Under the pieces are notes generated by a model. That model ran no database searches. It was not told the origin of the DNA and was given only the letters and a program-made list of their open reading frames with translations. DNA of 64,000 nt, from NCBI RefSeq assembly GCF_000564855.1, contig NZ_AYXG01000004.1, positions 160,768-224,767 on the forward strand, read 5' to 3'. The position numbers and the translations under genes were made by a program. Origin of the DNA: Actinokineospora spheciospongiae. Its GTDB lineage: Bacteria > Actinomycetota > Actinomycetes > Mycobacteriales > Pseudonocardiaceae. This document shows, piece after piece, positions 31,101 to 38,554 of this stretch; position 1 is the first letter of the stretch; every line of letters begins with the position of its first letter.

Positions 31101-31134
31101 CCGTCCGGGGAGCCTGCTGTCCGCCCGCCATCAC
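28099..31134 (-). CDS. Single-module type I polyketide synthase KS-AT-ACP
   Basis: 1011 residues from GTG at 31134 (an ATG one codon later is equally possible; the GTGA overlap favours GTG). KS covers about 18-440 with Cys in DTACSSSL near 187, EGHGTGT and KGNIGH. AT covers about 565-860 with GHSVGEFAAA and SHAFHSP; HAFH indicates malonyl-CoA. ACP is near 930-1000 (LGFDSIMVMQL). There is no KR, DH, ER or TE, so each extension leaves a beta-keto group. That is what the downstream KSIII needs to close a tetronate. One extension of an ACP-bound fatty acyl chain is the simplest reading; iterative use cannot be excluded. Confidence 0.94.
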   Translation of the reverse strand: MMAGGQQAPRTAATAVVADPIAVVGIDCRFPGAGDKDAFWDVLVRGEHGISEVPAQRWDSADFHDEGGGAGRVNTRFAGFMSDPDTFDFEFFGISPREAAAMDPQQRMLLQASWRAVEDSGTDPTALAGSSTGVFVGMMSSEWATLHMSDYAGLTAHRGSGNGYCMAANRISYHLDLRGPSTAVDTACSSSLVATHLACTAIRAGDCDSAIVAGVNLLLTPALSIFYTQAGLSAPDGRCKPYSGDAVGIGRGEGVGVVVLRRLSDALADKQPIYAVIEGSAVNQDGRSNGITAPSRWSQEHVLTAAYAKAGITPGDLTFVEGHGTGTTLGDMIEIKALGAVHAGAERKQPLLLGSVKGNIGHAEGAAGIAGLIKACLALDKRVLPPTLHADSESPQLKLAENGIRLARGPVRLPRGTVRGAVSSFGLGGTNAHVVLASAPAVRRPVESGGVGVLTVSANTVAGLQRNIAAVAETVDSAPADRLGQLCHTSNLVKSSLRQRIAIAVTSPEQVRGELRRLLRDADAVAERSKRPTGKPRVAFLFTGQGSQYAGMGRALHEHCPPFRARLAEADAALRPHLGCSITEVALHGAGHDGLDVGETALTQPALFALQYALATALGDLGLRPDAVLGHSVGEFAAACAAGVLALDEAAALVAARGALMQALPRDGAMIAVQAGEERVSALLADEPLVSIAAVNGPDSTVVSGAAEPARRVAAALAAEGVKTTELVVSHAFHSPLMAPAAAGFAEAAGPLPVRASAVAFASTVHGRFVEGAELDAAYWSAQVTAPVRFTAAMAALLDRAPTHLVEIGPRGVLVGMAARAGLTGGAKRLVPVPGDTATGAEFAATLAALYTDGLNPSWAALYTEGQRTPRRLPGYVFADAERFWASAATVRGTVASVVTKEQPGMPEVGQPQPAAQAPALSGDVRPEVRAVLAVVAEIGDYDPADLAPEAKLHEDLGFDSIMVMQLSDRLTEVLRLPEPIPVTELLPRVTTVGDLLAFAGEVLGEQERNR

Positions 31135-31406
31135 GCGATCTCGGCCTGGAGGAACTCGGCCATGGCGTTGACCGTCGGGTAGTCCCAGGCCAGCGTCGGC
31201 TCGACGACCAGGCCCAGGGTGTCCTCGATGTCGCCGCACAGGCTCAGCGCGTAGACCGAGTCCAGGCCGTACTCGGCCAGCGGCAGGTCCAGGTCGATGG
31301 TCGCGGCGTCGGTGTCGAGGTAGGACGCCACCCGGCCCGCGAGCCACTGCGCGATGTCGGCCGGGACGGTGGTGCTGGTGCTCGTGGTGGTGTCGGTGCT
31401 GGTCAT
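31131..31406 (-). CDS. Acyl carrier protein (starter carrier)
   Basis: 91 residues. The carrier motif LAEYGLDSVYALSLCGDIE places the phosphopantetheine serine near residue 50, and the sequence resembles PKS-type ACPs found beside fatty acyl-AMP ligases. It overlaps the PKS start (GTGA) and follows the two dehydrogenase-like genes. It likely carries the fatty acyl starter during activation and desaturation before transfer to the KS. Confidence 0.9.
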   Translation of the reverse strand: MTSTDTTTSTSTTVPADIAQWLAGRVASYLDTDAATIDLDLPLAEYGLDSVYALSLCGDIEDTLGLVVEPTLAWDYPTVNAMAEFLQAEIA

Positions 31407-31419
31407 GTCCGGGGTGTCC

Positions 31420-33051
31420 TTACTGGGCGAGCGTGCGGTGGACGGGGTCTCGGTCGAGGCAGAAGCCGGAACCGGTGGTGGCGCGGTCGAGGAGGTCGGC
31501 GAACAGCGCCCCCTCGGCGGCCGGGTGGGTGGCGGGCAGCGCGGCGGACGGGGTCAGCCGCTCGGCGAGCCTGCTGAGCGCCAGTTCCGCCCAGCCGTCC
31601 GGCACCGCGTTGTGCCGGGCGTAACCGGTGACCGACGCGGCGGCGAGCAGGGCCGCGTACCGGTCGGTCAGATCCAGGGCCGCCGGGCTCGCCGCGACAC
31701 CGGTGTCGCGGGCGGGCAGCGCGGCCACGTCGGCGGTGAGCTTCGCCAGCGCGGCGGCGATCCCGGGGTGGGTGCCGTGCGCGGCCAGCTCCGCCAGCAG
31801 CGGGTCGCCGGAAGGGGCGAACAGCCGCAGCCTGGACAGGTCCAGCTCGGGCAGCGCCGCCCCGGCGGTGAACACGGCCGCCGGGGCCGGGTCACCCAGG
31901 GCGCGCAGCAGCCGGGAGAGCTGCGGCAGCAGGGTGAGCTGGCAGGAGATCCCGCCCGCGTGCCCGATGCCCAGCGGCGGCAGGTCGCGCATGTGCTTGC
32001 CGAACCCGGCGTAGTCGCCCTCGCGCAGGTAGAACCGGGCGCCGAGGACGACCGACAGCGCGTTCATCGCCTCTTCGAGCAGGGTCGGGACCAGCAGCTT
32101 CGTCGCCGCCGCGTAGGCGCTCGCGGTGGCGGGCAGCACGTGCAGCGCCCGGGTCGCGGTGGTCACCAGCGCGTCGGCGGTCAACAGGTCGGCGTAGGCG
32201 CCGGCCAGGGTGGCGCGGGCGTGCGGCAGCTCGGCCACGGTCTGCCCGTAGAGCCTGCGCTCCAGGGCGAAGCGCAGCACGCCGAACAGCCCGGCGTCGA
32301 GGATGCCCAGACCCGTGCCCGCCATGACGCACCGGCTCACCTGGAACGAGCGCAGCGCGATGTCGCTGCCCTGGCCCAGGTCGCCGACCAGCGCGCTGTC
32401 GGGCACCGCGCAGCCGGTGAACTCGAACCCGGACAGCCCGACCCCGCGCAGGCCCAGCGTGCGGTATCGGGGGAGGCGGCGGAAGGTCCCGCCGTCGAGC
32501 TGGTGCAGGTCGACCAGGAGCAGCGAGTGGTCCCGGCCGCCGCCCTTGCCGCCGGTCCTGGCGAACAGCACGGCCGCGTCGGCGCGGGCGGCGTTGTTGA
32601 TGACCTCCTTGCGCCCGTCGAGCACCAGGCCGTCCTCGGTGCGGGTCGCGGCGAACTCGTTGTTCGTCAGGTCGTTGCCGCGGTCCAGCTCGTGATAGCC
32701 AACCGACGCCTTCCCGCCGCCGAGCAGCAGGTCGGCCAGCCACTTGCGCTGCACGTCCGAACCACCGAGCCAGACGTTGAGCCCGGCCATGAGCGAGGTC
32801 ACGCCGTAGCCCAGGCCCAGGCTCGCGTCCCGGCGGAACACCGGGCGCAGCCTGCGGACCAGCTCGTCCACCTCGACCAGCCGACCGCCCAGGGCCTCCG
32901 GCACGAACTCGGCGTTAAGCCCGAACTCGTCCAGCACCGCTTCAGCGCCTTCGGCGACTGTCGACCGCTCGTCGGCGTCCAGGATCGTCCGGTGGCCGAA
33001 GGGGTTGTCCGCGTTGTACGGGTCGCCGAAGCGCTCTTCGAGCCGGGTCAT
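31420..33051 (-). CDS. Acyl-CoA dehydrogenase-like protein 1 (tetronate arm)
   Basis: 543 residues from ATG at 33051. The flavin-binding middle part is recognisable (KASVGYHELDRGNDLTNNEF, then DGRKEVINNAARADAAVLFA and RTLGLRGVGLSGFEF), followed by a helical C-terminal half and a family-atypical tail of about 150 residues. I do not see the usual YEG-T-type catalytic Glu segment. With the next gene upstream it forms a pair like those in enduracidin-type clusters that desaturate ACP-bound fatty acyl chains. Translational coupling (ATGA) with the upstream paralog supports joint action, possibly as a heteromer with one inactive partner. Confidence 0.82.
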   Translation of the reverse strand: MTRLEERFGDPYNADNPFGHRTILDADERSTVAEGAEAVLDEFGLNAEFVPEALGGRLVEVDELVRRLRPVFRRDASLGLGYGVTSLMAGLNVWLGGSDVQRKWLADLLLGGGKASVGYHELDRGNDLTNNEFAATRTEDGLVLDGRKEVINNAARADAAVLFARTGGKGGGRDHSLLLVDLHQLDGGTFRRLPRYRTLGLRGVGLSGFEFTGCAVPDSALVGDLGQGSDIALRSFQVSRCVMAGTGLGILDAGLFGVLRFALERRLYGQTVAELPHARATLAGAYADLLTADALVTTATRALHVLPATASAYAAATKLLVPTLLEEAMNALSVVLGARFYLREGDYAGFGKHMRDLPPLGIGHAGGISCQLTLLPQLSRLLRALGDPAPAAVFTAGAALPELDLSRLRLFAPSGDPLLAELAAHGTHPGIAAALAKLTADVAALPARDTGVAASPAALDLTDRYAALLAAASVTGYARHNAVPDGWAELALSRLAERLTPSAALPATHPAAEGALFADLLDRATTGSGFCLDRDPVHRTLAQ

Positions 33052-34799
33052 CGGGTCGCCTCCGCCAGTCGGTGGTCGAACAGGGACGTCAGCCGACCGG
33101 ACCCGACCTGCGCGGTGAGCACGTCGTAGGCGGTGTCGTAGTGCGCCTGCGGGGCCGGGGTGGGCGTGCCGACCGAGGCCAGCAACCGGTCGAGGGCCAG
33201 GGTCGGCCACACGCCGTCGCGCCACAGCGGGGTGCTCGGGCCGGTCTCGGCCAGCGCGTCCGCCCGGGTGCGCAACCACAGCTGGAGCAGCGCCGCCCCG
33301 CCCAGGCACGCGGCGAGCCGCTGCGCGACCACGAACGACGTCGTCGGCACGTTCACCGGCACCGCGGGCAGCTCCCGCACCGCCGCGTACACGCCGTCCA
33401 GCGCGGTCCGGAGCGCGCGGGCGGCGGTCGCCAGCGGGGCCAGCGCGTCGTCGTCGGCGGCCAGTGCCTCGACCTCGGCGACGGCGGCGGGCAGGGCCAG
33501 CAGGAAGCTGGAACCCTTGCGCGGCAGCAGGGACAGCCTCTTGTGCTGCATGGGCGCCAGCGGCTCGGTCACCGTCGCGGCGGCGCGGATGCCGTCGGTG
33601 TCCGGCGCGGTGGCGTTGTCGGCGGTGCGCAGCAGGATCGGGAACAGGTTCACCAGGCCGTTGAGGTTGACCAGGGTGTTGCCGTCGAACAGCGACACGA
33701 TCCGGTGGTCGCGCTCGACCTTGCCGAACGCCCCGTCCTCCAGCACGTCGCGCAGCAGCGACCGAGCACCCACCAGCTTGCGCAGGGAGGCGATCATGCC
33801 CTCGGTGCGGGTCGGCACCAGGTACTTGACCACCGCCGCGACCACCGACATCTCGCCGGTCAGCGCCTGGATCGAGCGCGACCCGACCACCGACACCGCC
33901 TCAGCCAGCAGGTGGTCGGCGAACGCGGTCGCCAGCCGGTGCCGGGCGGCGGGCAGCTCGGTCAGGCCGCGGCCGTAGAGCCTGCGCCCGGCGGCGAACC
34001 GGGTCGCGATGCCCAGAGCGTGGTCACCCGCGCCCAGCGACAGCGCGCAGCACAGCGTCCGGGTCAGTTGGAGTCCTTTGAGGACACTTTCCAGACCGGT
34101 GCCCTCCCGGCCGATCAGGTCGTCGGCGCCGATGGTGGCCCCGGAGAAGGAGATGCCGCTGATGTCCGCGCCGCGGATGCCGTGCGTGCGCTGCTTGGGC
34201 ACCGGGGAGTGCGTGGCCGGGTCCAGCTTCGCCTTCTCCACCATGAACACGCTGAACCCGCGCGGGCCGCCCGCTTCGTCGGTGCGGGCCAGCACGCAGA
34301 CCGCCCCGCCCCGGGTGGCGTTGTTGATCAGCCACTTCTCCCCGTCGAGCCGGTACCCGGACCCGGTGCGGGTGGCGGTGACCCCGCCCGCGAGCAGGTC
34401 GCTGCCGTGCGCCTGCTCGGTCAACGCCCAGCTTATCGGCAGACCGGAGCGCACCAGGGCGCCCACCTTCTCCGCCTGCTCCCGGCTCGCCCCCACCCAC
34501 GCGCTGACCGCGCCCAGGTAGGTCTTGCCGTGCGCCACGGCCACGGTCACGTCGCGCCGGGACACCATCCGCATGGTCTGCACGGCGTCCTGGTAGTCGA
34601 CCAGGCCGCCGCCGAACTCCGCCGGCACGTACAGCCGGGCCAGGTCGAACCCGTCGAGCACCGCGCAGACGTCGGTCGGGAACCCATCGGCGTCGTCGAG
34701 GTCGGCGCAGGCGGCGGTGGAGAACACCGACGCCGGGTCGCCGGGGTCGCCGAGCACCCCCTCCAGGCGCTCGGCCTCGGCGAACGCGCCGTACCTCAT
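33048..34799 (-). CDS. Acyl-CoA dehydrogenase-like protein 2 (tetronate arm)
   Basis: 583 residues from ATG at 34799. Conserved parts include PISWALTEQAHGSDLLAGG, YRLDGEKWLINNATRGG, HGIRGADISGISFSG and, near residue 360, HRIVSLFDGNTLVNLNG, where DGN-T stands at the place of the family's EG-T active-site motif. Like its partner it has a long extra C-terminal domain of about 180 residues. It is coupled to the acyl-AMP ligase upstream and dehydrogenase 1 downstream by ATGA overlaps, so the activated acyl chain is most likely desaturated on ACP. Confidence 0.83.
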   Translation of the reverse strand: MRYGAFAEAERLEGVLGDPGDPASVFSTAACADLDDADGFPTDVCAVLDGFDLARLYVPAEFGGGLVDYQDAVQTMRMVSRRDVTVAVAHGKTYLGAVSAWVGASREQAEKVGALVRSGLPISWALTEQAHGSDLLAGGVTATRTGSGYRLDGEKWLINNATRGGAVCVLARTDEAGGPRGFSVFMVEKAKLDPATHSPVPKQRTHGIRGADISGISFSGATIGADDLIGREGTGLESVLKGLQLTRTLCCALSLGAGDHALGIATRFAAGRRLYGRGLTELPAARHRLATAFADHLLAEAVSVVGSRSIQALTGEMSVVAAVVKYLVPTRTEGMIASLRKLVGARSLLRDVLEDGAFGKVERDHRIVSLFDGNTLVNLNGLVNLFPILLRTADNATAPDTDGIRAAATVTEPLAPMQHKRLSLLPRKGSSFLLALPAAVAEVEALAADDDALAPLATAARALRTALDGVYAAVRELPAVPVNVPTTSFVVAQRLAACLGGAALLQLWLRTRADALAETGPSTPLWRDGVWPTLALDRLLASVGTPTPAPQAHYDTAYDVLTAQVGSGRLTSLFDHRLAEATR

Positions 34800-36517
34800 C
34801 GCCCCGCCCCGGTCAGCAGCGACTCCAGCGACCCGGCCAGGTACTTCTCCCGCATCGAGCCGCGGCGGACCTTGCCGCTGGTGGTGCGGGCCACGCCGCC
34901 GCGCGGGAGCAGGACCAGCTCGTGCAGGTGCACGTCGTACTCGGCGCGCAGCTCCGCGCGGATCGCCTTCTCCAGGTCGGCCAGCTCGGTGCCGTCCAGC
35001 GCGGAGGTCTTGACCTCGTGCACCAGGACCAGCTTCTCCGGCTTGCCGTCGACGACGAACGACGCGCCGACGCCGGTCTGGAGCGCCGCGTGCACCTGGC
35101 GGGCGGTGTGCTCCAGGTCGTGCGGGTAGAGGTTGCGGCCGTTGACGATCAGCATGTCCTTGAGCCGACCGGTCACGTACAGCTCGCCGTCGAGCAGTGC
35201 GCCGATGTCGCCGGTGCGCAGGTGGCCCGCGGTGGCGCCGTCGGCGGTGATCGCGGCGGCGTTGAAGGTCTCCTCGGTCTTCTCCGGCTGCTTCCAGTAG
35301 CCCGCCGCGATGCTGCCGCCGCGCACCCAGATCTCCCCGGTGCGGCCGTCGGCGAGGACCTGGTGGGTCTCCGGGTCGACGATCCGGACCTCCAGGGTGC
35401 CCGCGGAGCCGCTGCTGACCAGGGTGCGCGCGTCCTCGGCGGTGGAGGCGACGATGCCGCCCTGTTCCAGCGCCTTCGGGTCGGCGTCGGTGTAGACCCG
35501 GCCGTCGCGGCTGCCGGTGACGAACAGCGTGGTCTCGGCCAGGCCGTAGCAGGGGAACACCGCCCCGTCGCGCAGGCCCGCGGCGGCGAACTTCTCGGTG
35601 AACGCGTCCAGGGTGTGCGCCTGGATCGGCTCGGAACCGTTGAGGATCGACTCCACGCAGGACAGGTCCAGGGTGGCCAACTGCTCGTCGGTGACCCGGC
35701 GCACGGCCAGTTCGAAGGCGAAGTTCGGCGCCACGCTGATCGGCGCGCGGTACTCGCTCAGCGCCCACAGCCACAGGTACGGGCGCTTGAGGAAGGTCAG
35801 CGGCGACATGAAGATCGACGTCGAACCCATGTACAGCGGGTGCAGGAGCTGCCCGATCAGGCCCATGTCGTGGAACTGCGGCAGCCAACTGCACACCGGG
35901 GTCTCCGACGTGCTGCGCACCGCCTGGTGGATCTCCTCCTCGTTGTGCAGGAGGTTCGCGTGGGTGACCATGACGCCCTTGGGGTCGCTGGTCGAACCCG
36001 AGGTGTACTGCAGGAACGCCACCGAGTCGCCGGTGAGCGGCACCGGGCGCCAGTCGTCCTCCAAGCCCTCGGGCAGCGCGTCGACGGCGGTGTGCACGAC
36101 CTGCTCGGCCAGCCCGGAGTGCTGCACCCAAGCGTCGATGGCCTCGGCGACGGCCTGCTCGCTGAGCACCGCGCGCACGTCGGCGTCGCGGGCGATGCCC
36201 GCCAGCCGGGCCACGCCGCGGCCGTTGCTGTCGGGCATCGGCGCCGGGACGGCGACCACGCCCGCGTACAGGCAGCCCAGGAACCCGACCATGAACTCAC
36301 GACCGGGCAGGAACAGCAGCATCGCCCGGTCGCCCGGCTCGGTGCGCCCGGCCAGCCAGGCGGCCACCCGGCGGGCCCGGCGGTCGAGTTCGGGGTAGTC
36401 GAAGGAGCGCTCGGTGACGCCGGAACCGGAGTCCGCGAGAAAGATCAGCGCCTGCTTTTCGCCCTGTTCGGAAACCCGGTCACGAAAATGGCCGACAAAA
36501 TCGCTACGGTTGCTCAC
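34796..36517 (-). CDS. Fatty acyl-AMP ligase (FAAL)
   Basis: 573 residues from GTG at 36517. Adenylation motifs are LQYTSGSTSDPKGVMVTH (P-loop), SWLPQFHDMGLIGQ typical of FAALs, CYGLAETTLFVTG, and the C-terminal domain with VNGRNLYPHDLE and TTSGKVRRG. FAALs convert free fatty acids to acyl-adenylates and pass them to an ACP without CoA. It is the first gene of the leftward operon, so it is the entry point of the tetronate branch; its partner is probably the ACP at 31131-31406. The promoter region upstream is shared with the divergent arm. Confidence 0.93.
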   Translation of the reverse strand: MSNRSDFVGHFRDRVSEQGEKQALIFLADSGSGVTERSFDYPELDRRARRVAAWLAGRTEPGDRAMLLFLPGREFMVGFLGCLYAGVVAVPAPMPDSNGRGVARLAGIARDADVRAVLSEQAVAEAIDAWVQHSGLAEQVVHTAVDALPEGLEDDWRPVPLTGDSVAFLQYTSGSTSDPKGVMVTHANLLHNEEEIHQAVRSTSETPVCSWLPQFHDMGLIGQLLHPLYMGSTSIFMSPLTFLKRPYLWLWALSEYRAPISVAPNFAFELAVRRVTDEQLATLDLSCVESILNGSEPIQAHTLDAFTEKFAAAGLRDGAVFPCYGLAETTLFVTGSRDGRVYTDADPKALEQGGIVASTAEDARTLVSSGSAGTLEVRIVDPETHQVLADGRTGEIWVRGGSIAAGYWKQPEKTEETFNAAAITADGATAGHLRTGDIGALLDGELYVTGRLKDMLIVNGRNLYPHDLEHTARQVHAALQTGVGASFVVDGKPEKLVLVHEVKTSALDGTELADLEKAIRAELRAEYDVHLHELVLLPRGGVARTTSGKVRRGSMREKYLAGSLESLLTGAGR

Positions 36518-36583
36518 GATAGCCCTCTCACGCCGTGTGGCTCGGTGTTGGCACCACTGTCCACGGCCGTCCTAAAGATCACG

Positions 36584-36612
36584 CTTGGCCAGTCCTTAAG
36601 TGGGGCTATCAC
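36584..36612. promoter_or_regulatory. CTTAAG heptad site 1, divergent promoter of both arms
   Basis: CTTGGCC (36584-36590), CTTAAGT (36595-36601) and CTATCAC (36606-36612) recur at an 11-base period. The site lies between the acyl-AMP ligase start (36517, leftward) and the amidohydrolase-like start (36733, rightward). It is one of five similar sites in the cluster; direct heptad repeats at 11-bp spacing are the pattern bound by SARP-type activators. Confidence 0.45.
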
Positions 36613-36732
36613 CCCGCCTTGGCCCCTCTGAACAGCTCTTTTGCCGAAGCCGGCTGAGGTCTAGCGTTCCTCGGCGACAGGCCGGGCAGCGAGGGCGGAC
36701 CGGCGGGACGACGCGGGGCGGGAGCAGCCGAC

Positions 36733-37842
36733 GTGATCGACGACATATTCGTCATTGATGCCACGGTCCATCCGTACAACCTTTCCGACGCGAACCTCAT
36801 GCGCGGCGAGGACGGGCAGCCGACGATTCCGGCGTACTTCCTCCGGGAAATGCTGTGGGCGCTGCACTGGCGCTGGGCCGAACCCGCGGCGAAGCTGCCG
36901 CGCGAGGTGTTCGTGACCGACTGGCAGGCCGAGACGCTGGCCTGGACCATGTTCGGCGAGTCGCACACCGACCTGGCGGTCAACCACCGGCTGCGCATCG
37001 ACTCGGTCTTCAACGACGGCCTGTGCTCGCACGAGAAGAACCTGGAGCTGGCCCAGCGCTGGCCGCAGCGGTTCATCAACTACGCCGGGGTCAACCCGAC
37101 CGTGCCGGTGGCCGAGGCCATCGCCGACCTGCGCAGGCAGGTCGAGGAGATCCCCGGCACGATCGGCGTGAAGGTCTACCCGAACGCCGGGTCGCCGGAC
37201 AACACCTGGCAGATGGACTCCCCGGAGTGGGAGCCGTTCTTCGCGCTGCTGCCGGAACTGGGCATCAAGGTCGTCGCCCTGCACAAGGTCGTCGCCAACG
37301 GGATGGTGCCGCTCAAGCCGTTCGGCATCGACGACCTGGAGGTCGTCGCGGTCCGCCACCCCGAGCTGATGTTCGAGATCGTGCACGCCGGGCTGCCGCC
37401 GTTCGTCGAGGAGGTCTCGATGGCGCTGATGCGGCTGCCGAACGTCTTCGCGAACCTGGAGATCACCTCCGCGCTGTTGCAGTCCGGGATGGGCTACATC
37501 GAGGACGCGGTGGCGCAGTTCATCGCGCTGGGCAGCCCGTGGAAGGTCATCTACTCCACCGGCGCCATGCACTTCCACCCGGAGCCGATCGTGCAGGCGT
37601 TCGCGAACCTCACGTTCTCCGACCGGGTGCTGGAGCGCTACGGCATCGAGCAGATCACCAAGGCGGACAAGAAGCTCATCATGGGCGAGAACTACGCCCG
37701 CATGATCGGCCTGGACATCGAGAAGGCCAAGGCCGCGATCGCGGGCGACGAGTTCGCCACCGCCGTCGAGGACAACGGCGTCGGCGAGCCCTGGTCGTTC
37801 TGGCGCAAGAACGACCCGGTGTGGGACGGGGTGCAGGGATGA
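36733..37842 (+). CDS. Amidohydrolase-2 (ACMSD-like) family protein
   Basis: 369 residues from GTG at 36733. The fold is that of ACMSD/gamma-resorcylate decarboxylase-type amidohydrolases: VIDATVHPYN at the N-terminus, GTIGVKVYPNAGS, VVALHKVV near residue 178, FEIVHAGLPPF near 215 and IYSTGAMHFHPE near 275. The first metal-binding HxH reads TxH and the usual C-terminal catalytic Asp is not evident, so the metal site is non-canonical. Relatives decarboxylate or hydrolyse aromatic acids. It begins the rightward arm and overlaps the MIP18-family gene by four bases, so it and that protein probably work together. Substrate unknown. Confidence 0.8.
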   Translation: MIDDIFVIDATVHPYNLSDANLMRGEDGQPTIPAYFLREMLWALHWRWAEPAAKLPREVFVTDWQAETLAWTMFGESHTDLAVNHRLRIDSVFNDGLCSHEKNLELAQRWPQRFINYAGVNPTVPVAEAIADLRRQVEEIPGTIGVKVYPNAGSPDNTWQMDSPEWEPFFALLPELGIKVVALHKVVANGMVPLKPFGIDDLEVVAVRHPELMFEIVHAGLPPFVEEVSMALMRLPNVFANLEITSALLQSGMGYIEDAVAQFIALGSPWKVIYSTGAMHFHPEPIVQAFANLTFSDRVLERYGIEQITKADKKLIMGENYARMIGLDIEKAKAAIAGDEFATAVEDNGVGEPWSFWRKNDPVWDGVQG

Positions 37843-38279
37843 CCGCCCAACTCAGCGGCACCGGGTTGGAGAACACCGCCCTCGCCAACACCCCGAGGGA
37901 AGCCGCCGTCCGCCGCGCGCTGCTCGACGTCTACGACCCGTGCAGCAACTCCTGGGCGCGGCCCATGTCCGTGGTGGACCTCGGCCTGGTCCGCTCGGTC
38001 GCGGTCGACCGCACCGGGCACGCCGCCATCGTCATCGCCCCCACCACGCTGCTGTGCATGGCCATCTCGGTGATCATCCAGGCCATCCAGCTCAAGGTCG
38101 CCGACGTCCCCGGCATCACCAAGGTGGACGTGTCGGTGGACGTGACCGCCGACTGGTCCGAGGACCTGATGACCGAGGAGGGCCGCCGCGTCCTCGGCGA
38201 GCACCGCTCGGCCGACCGCGCCCGCCCGCCGGTGGTGCTCATGCCCGGGTTCGGCGCCCCCCAGGGCGGTGCGTCGTGA
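37839..38279 (+). CDS. MIP18/DUF59 family protein (metal-sulfur cluster assembly-type)
   Basis: 146 residues from ATG at 37839. LLDVYDP, SVVDLGLVRSVAVD, IAPTTLLCMAISVII (with the conserved Thr and Cys) and VPGITKVDVSVDVTADWSED follow the PaaD/SufT/MIP18 domain. Such proteins help mature Fe-S enzymes or act as small accessory subunits. An accessory role for the amidohydrolase-like protein is suggested by ATGA coupling. No obvious Fe-S enzyme is encoded in the cluster, which makes its presence odd. Confidence 0.82.
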   Translation: MTAQLSGTGLENTALANTPREAAVRRALLDVYDPCSNSWARPMSVVDLGLVRSVAVDRTGHAAIVIAPTTLLCMAISVIIQAIQLKVADVPGITKVDVSVDVTADWSEDLMTEEGRRVLGEHRSADRARPPVVLMPGFGAPQGGAS

Positions 38280-38554
38280 CCCCCACCGCGACCGCTGTGC
38301 CCGCCGCCGTGGCCGACCTGCTGGTGGCCGTGCGCCCGTCGCTGGCCGGGGTCGCGCTGACCGGCGCCGAGTCGCTGACCGGGGACCTCGGGTTCGACTC
38401 GCTGGACCTGGTGTCGCTGGCCAACGAGGTGCGCGCGCGGAACCCCCGGGTCGACCTGCGGGCCTGGATCGCCGACACCATGGAATCCGAAGTGGACAGC
38501 GTGGCGAGCCTCGCCGCCGCACTGGCCACCGCTGAGGAGAGCGACAATGGCTGA
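38276..38554 (+). CDS. Acyl carrier protein (right arm)
   Basis: 92 residues from GTG at 38276 (GTGA overlap with the preceding gene). TGDLGFDSLDLVSLANEV near residue 42 carries the phosphopantetheine Ser. It overlaps the following dehydrogenase-like gene by eight bases. It is the only carrier in the rightward arm, so the intermediates of that arm are probably tethered here. Confidence 0.88.
   Translation: MTPTATAVPAAVADLLVAVRPSLAGVALTGAESLTGDLGFDSLDLVSLANEVRARNPRVDLRAWIADTMESEVDSVASLAAALATAEESDNG

Noticed and set aside
21819..36517. Spirotetronate cluster
   Set aside because: There is only one PKS module in the window and no recognised Diels-Alderase, so the carbon chain of a spirotetronate could not be made from these genes.
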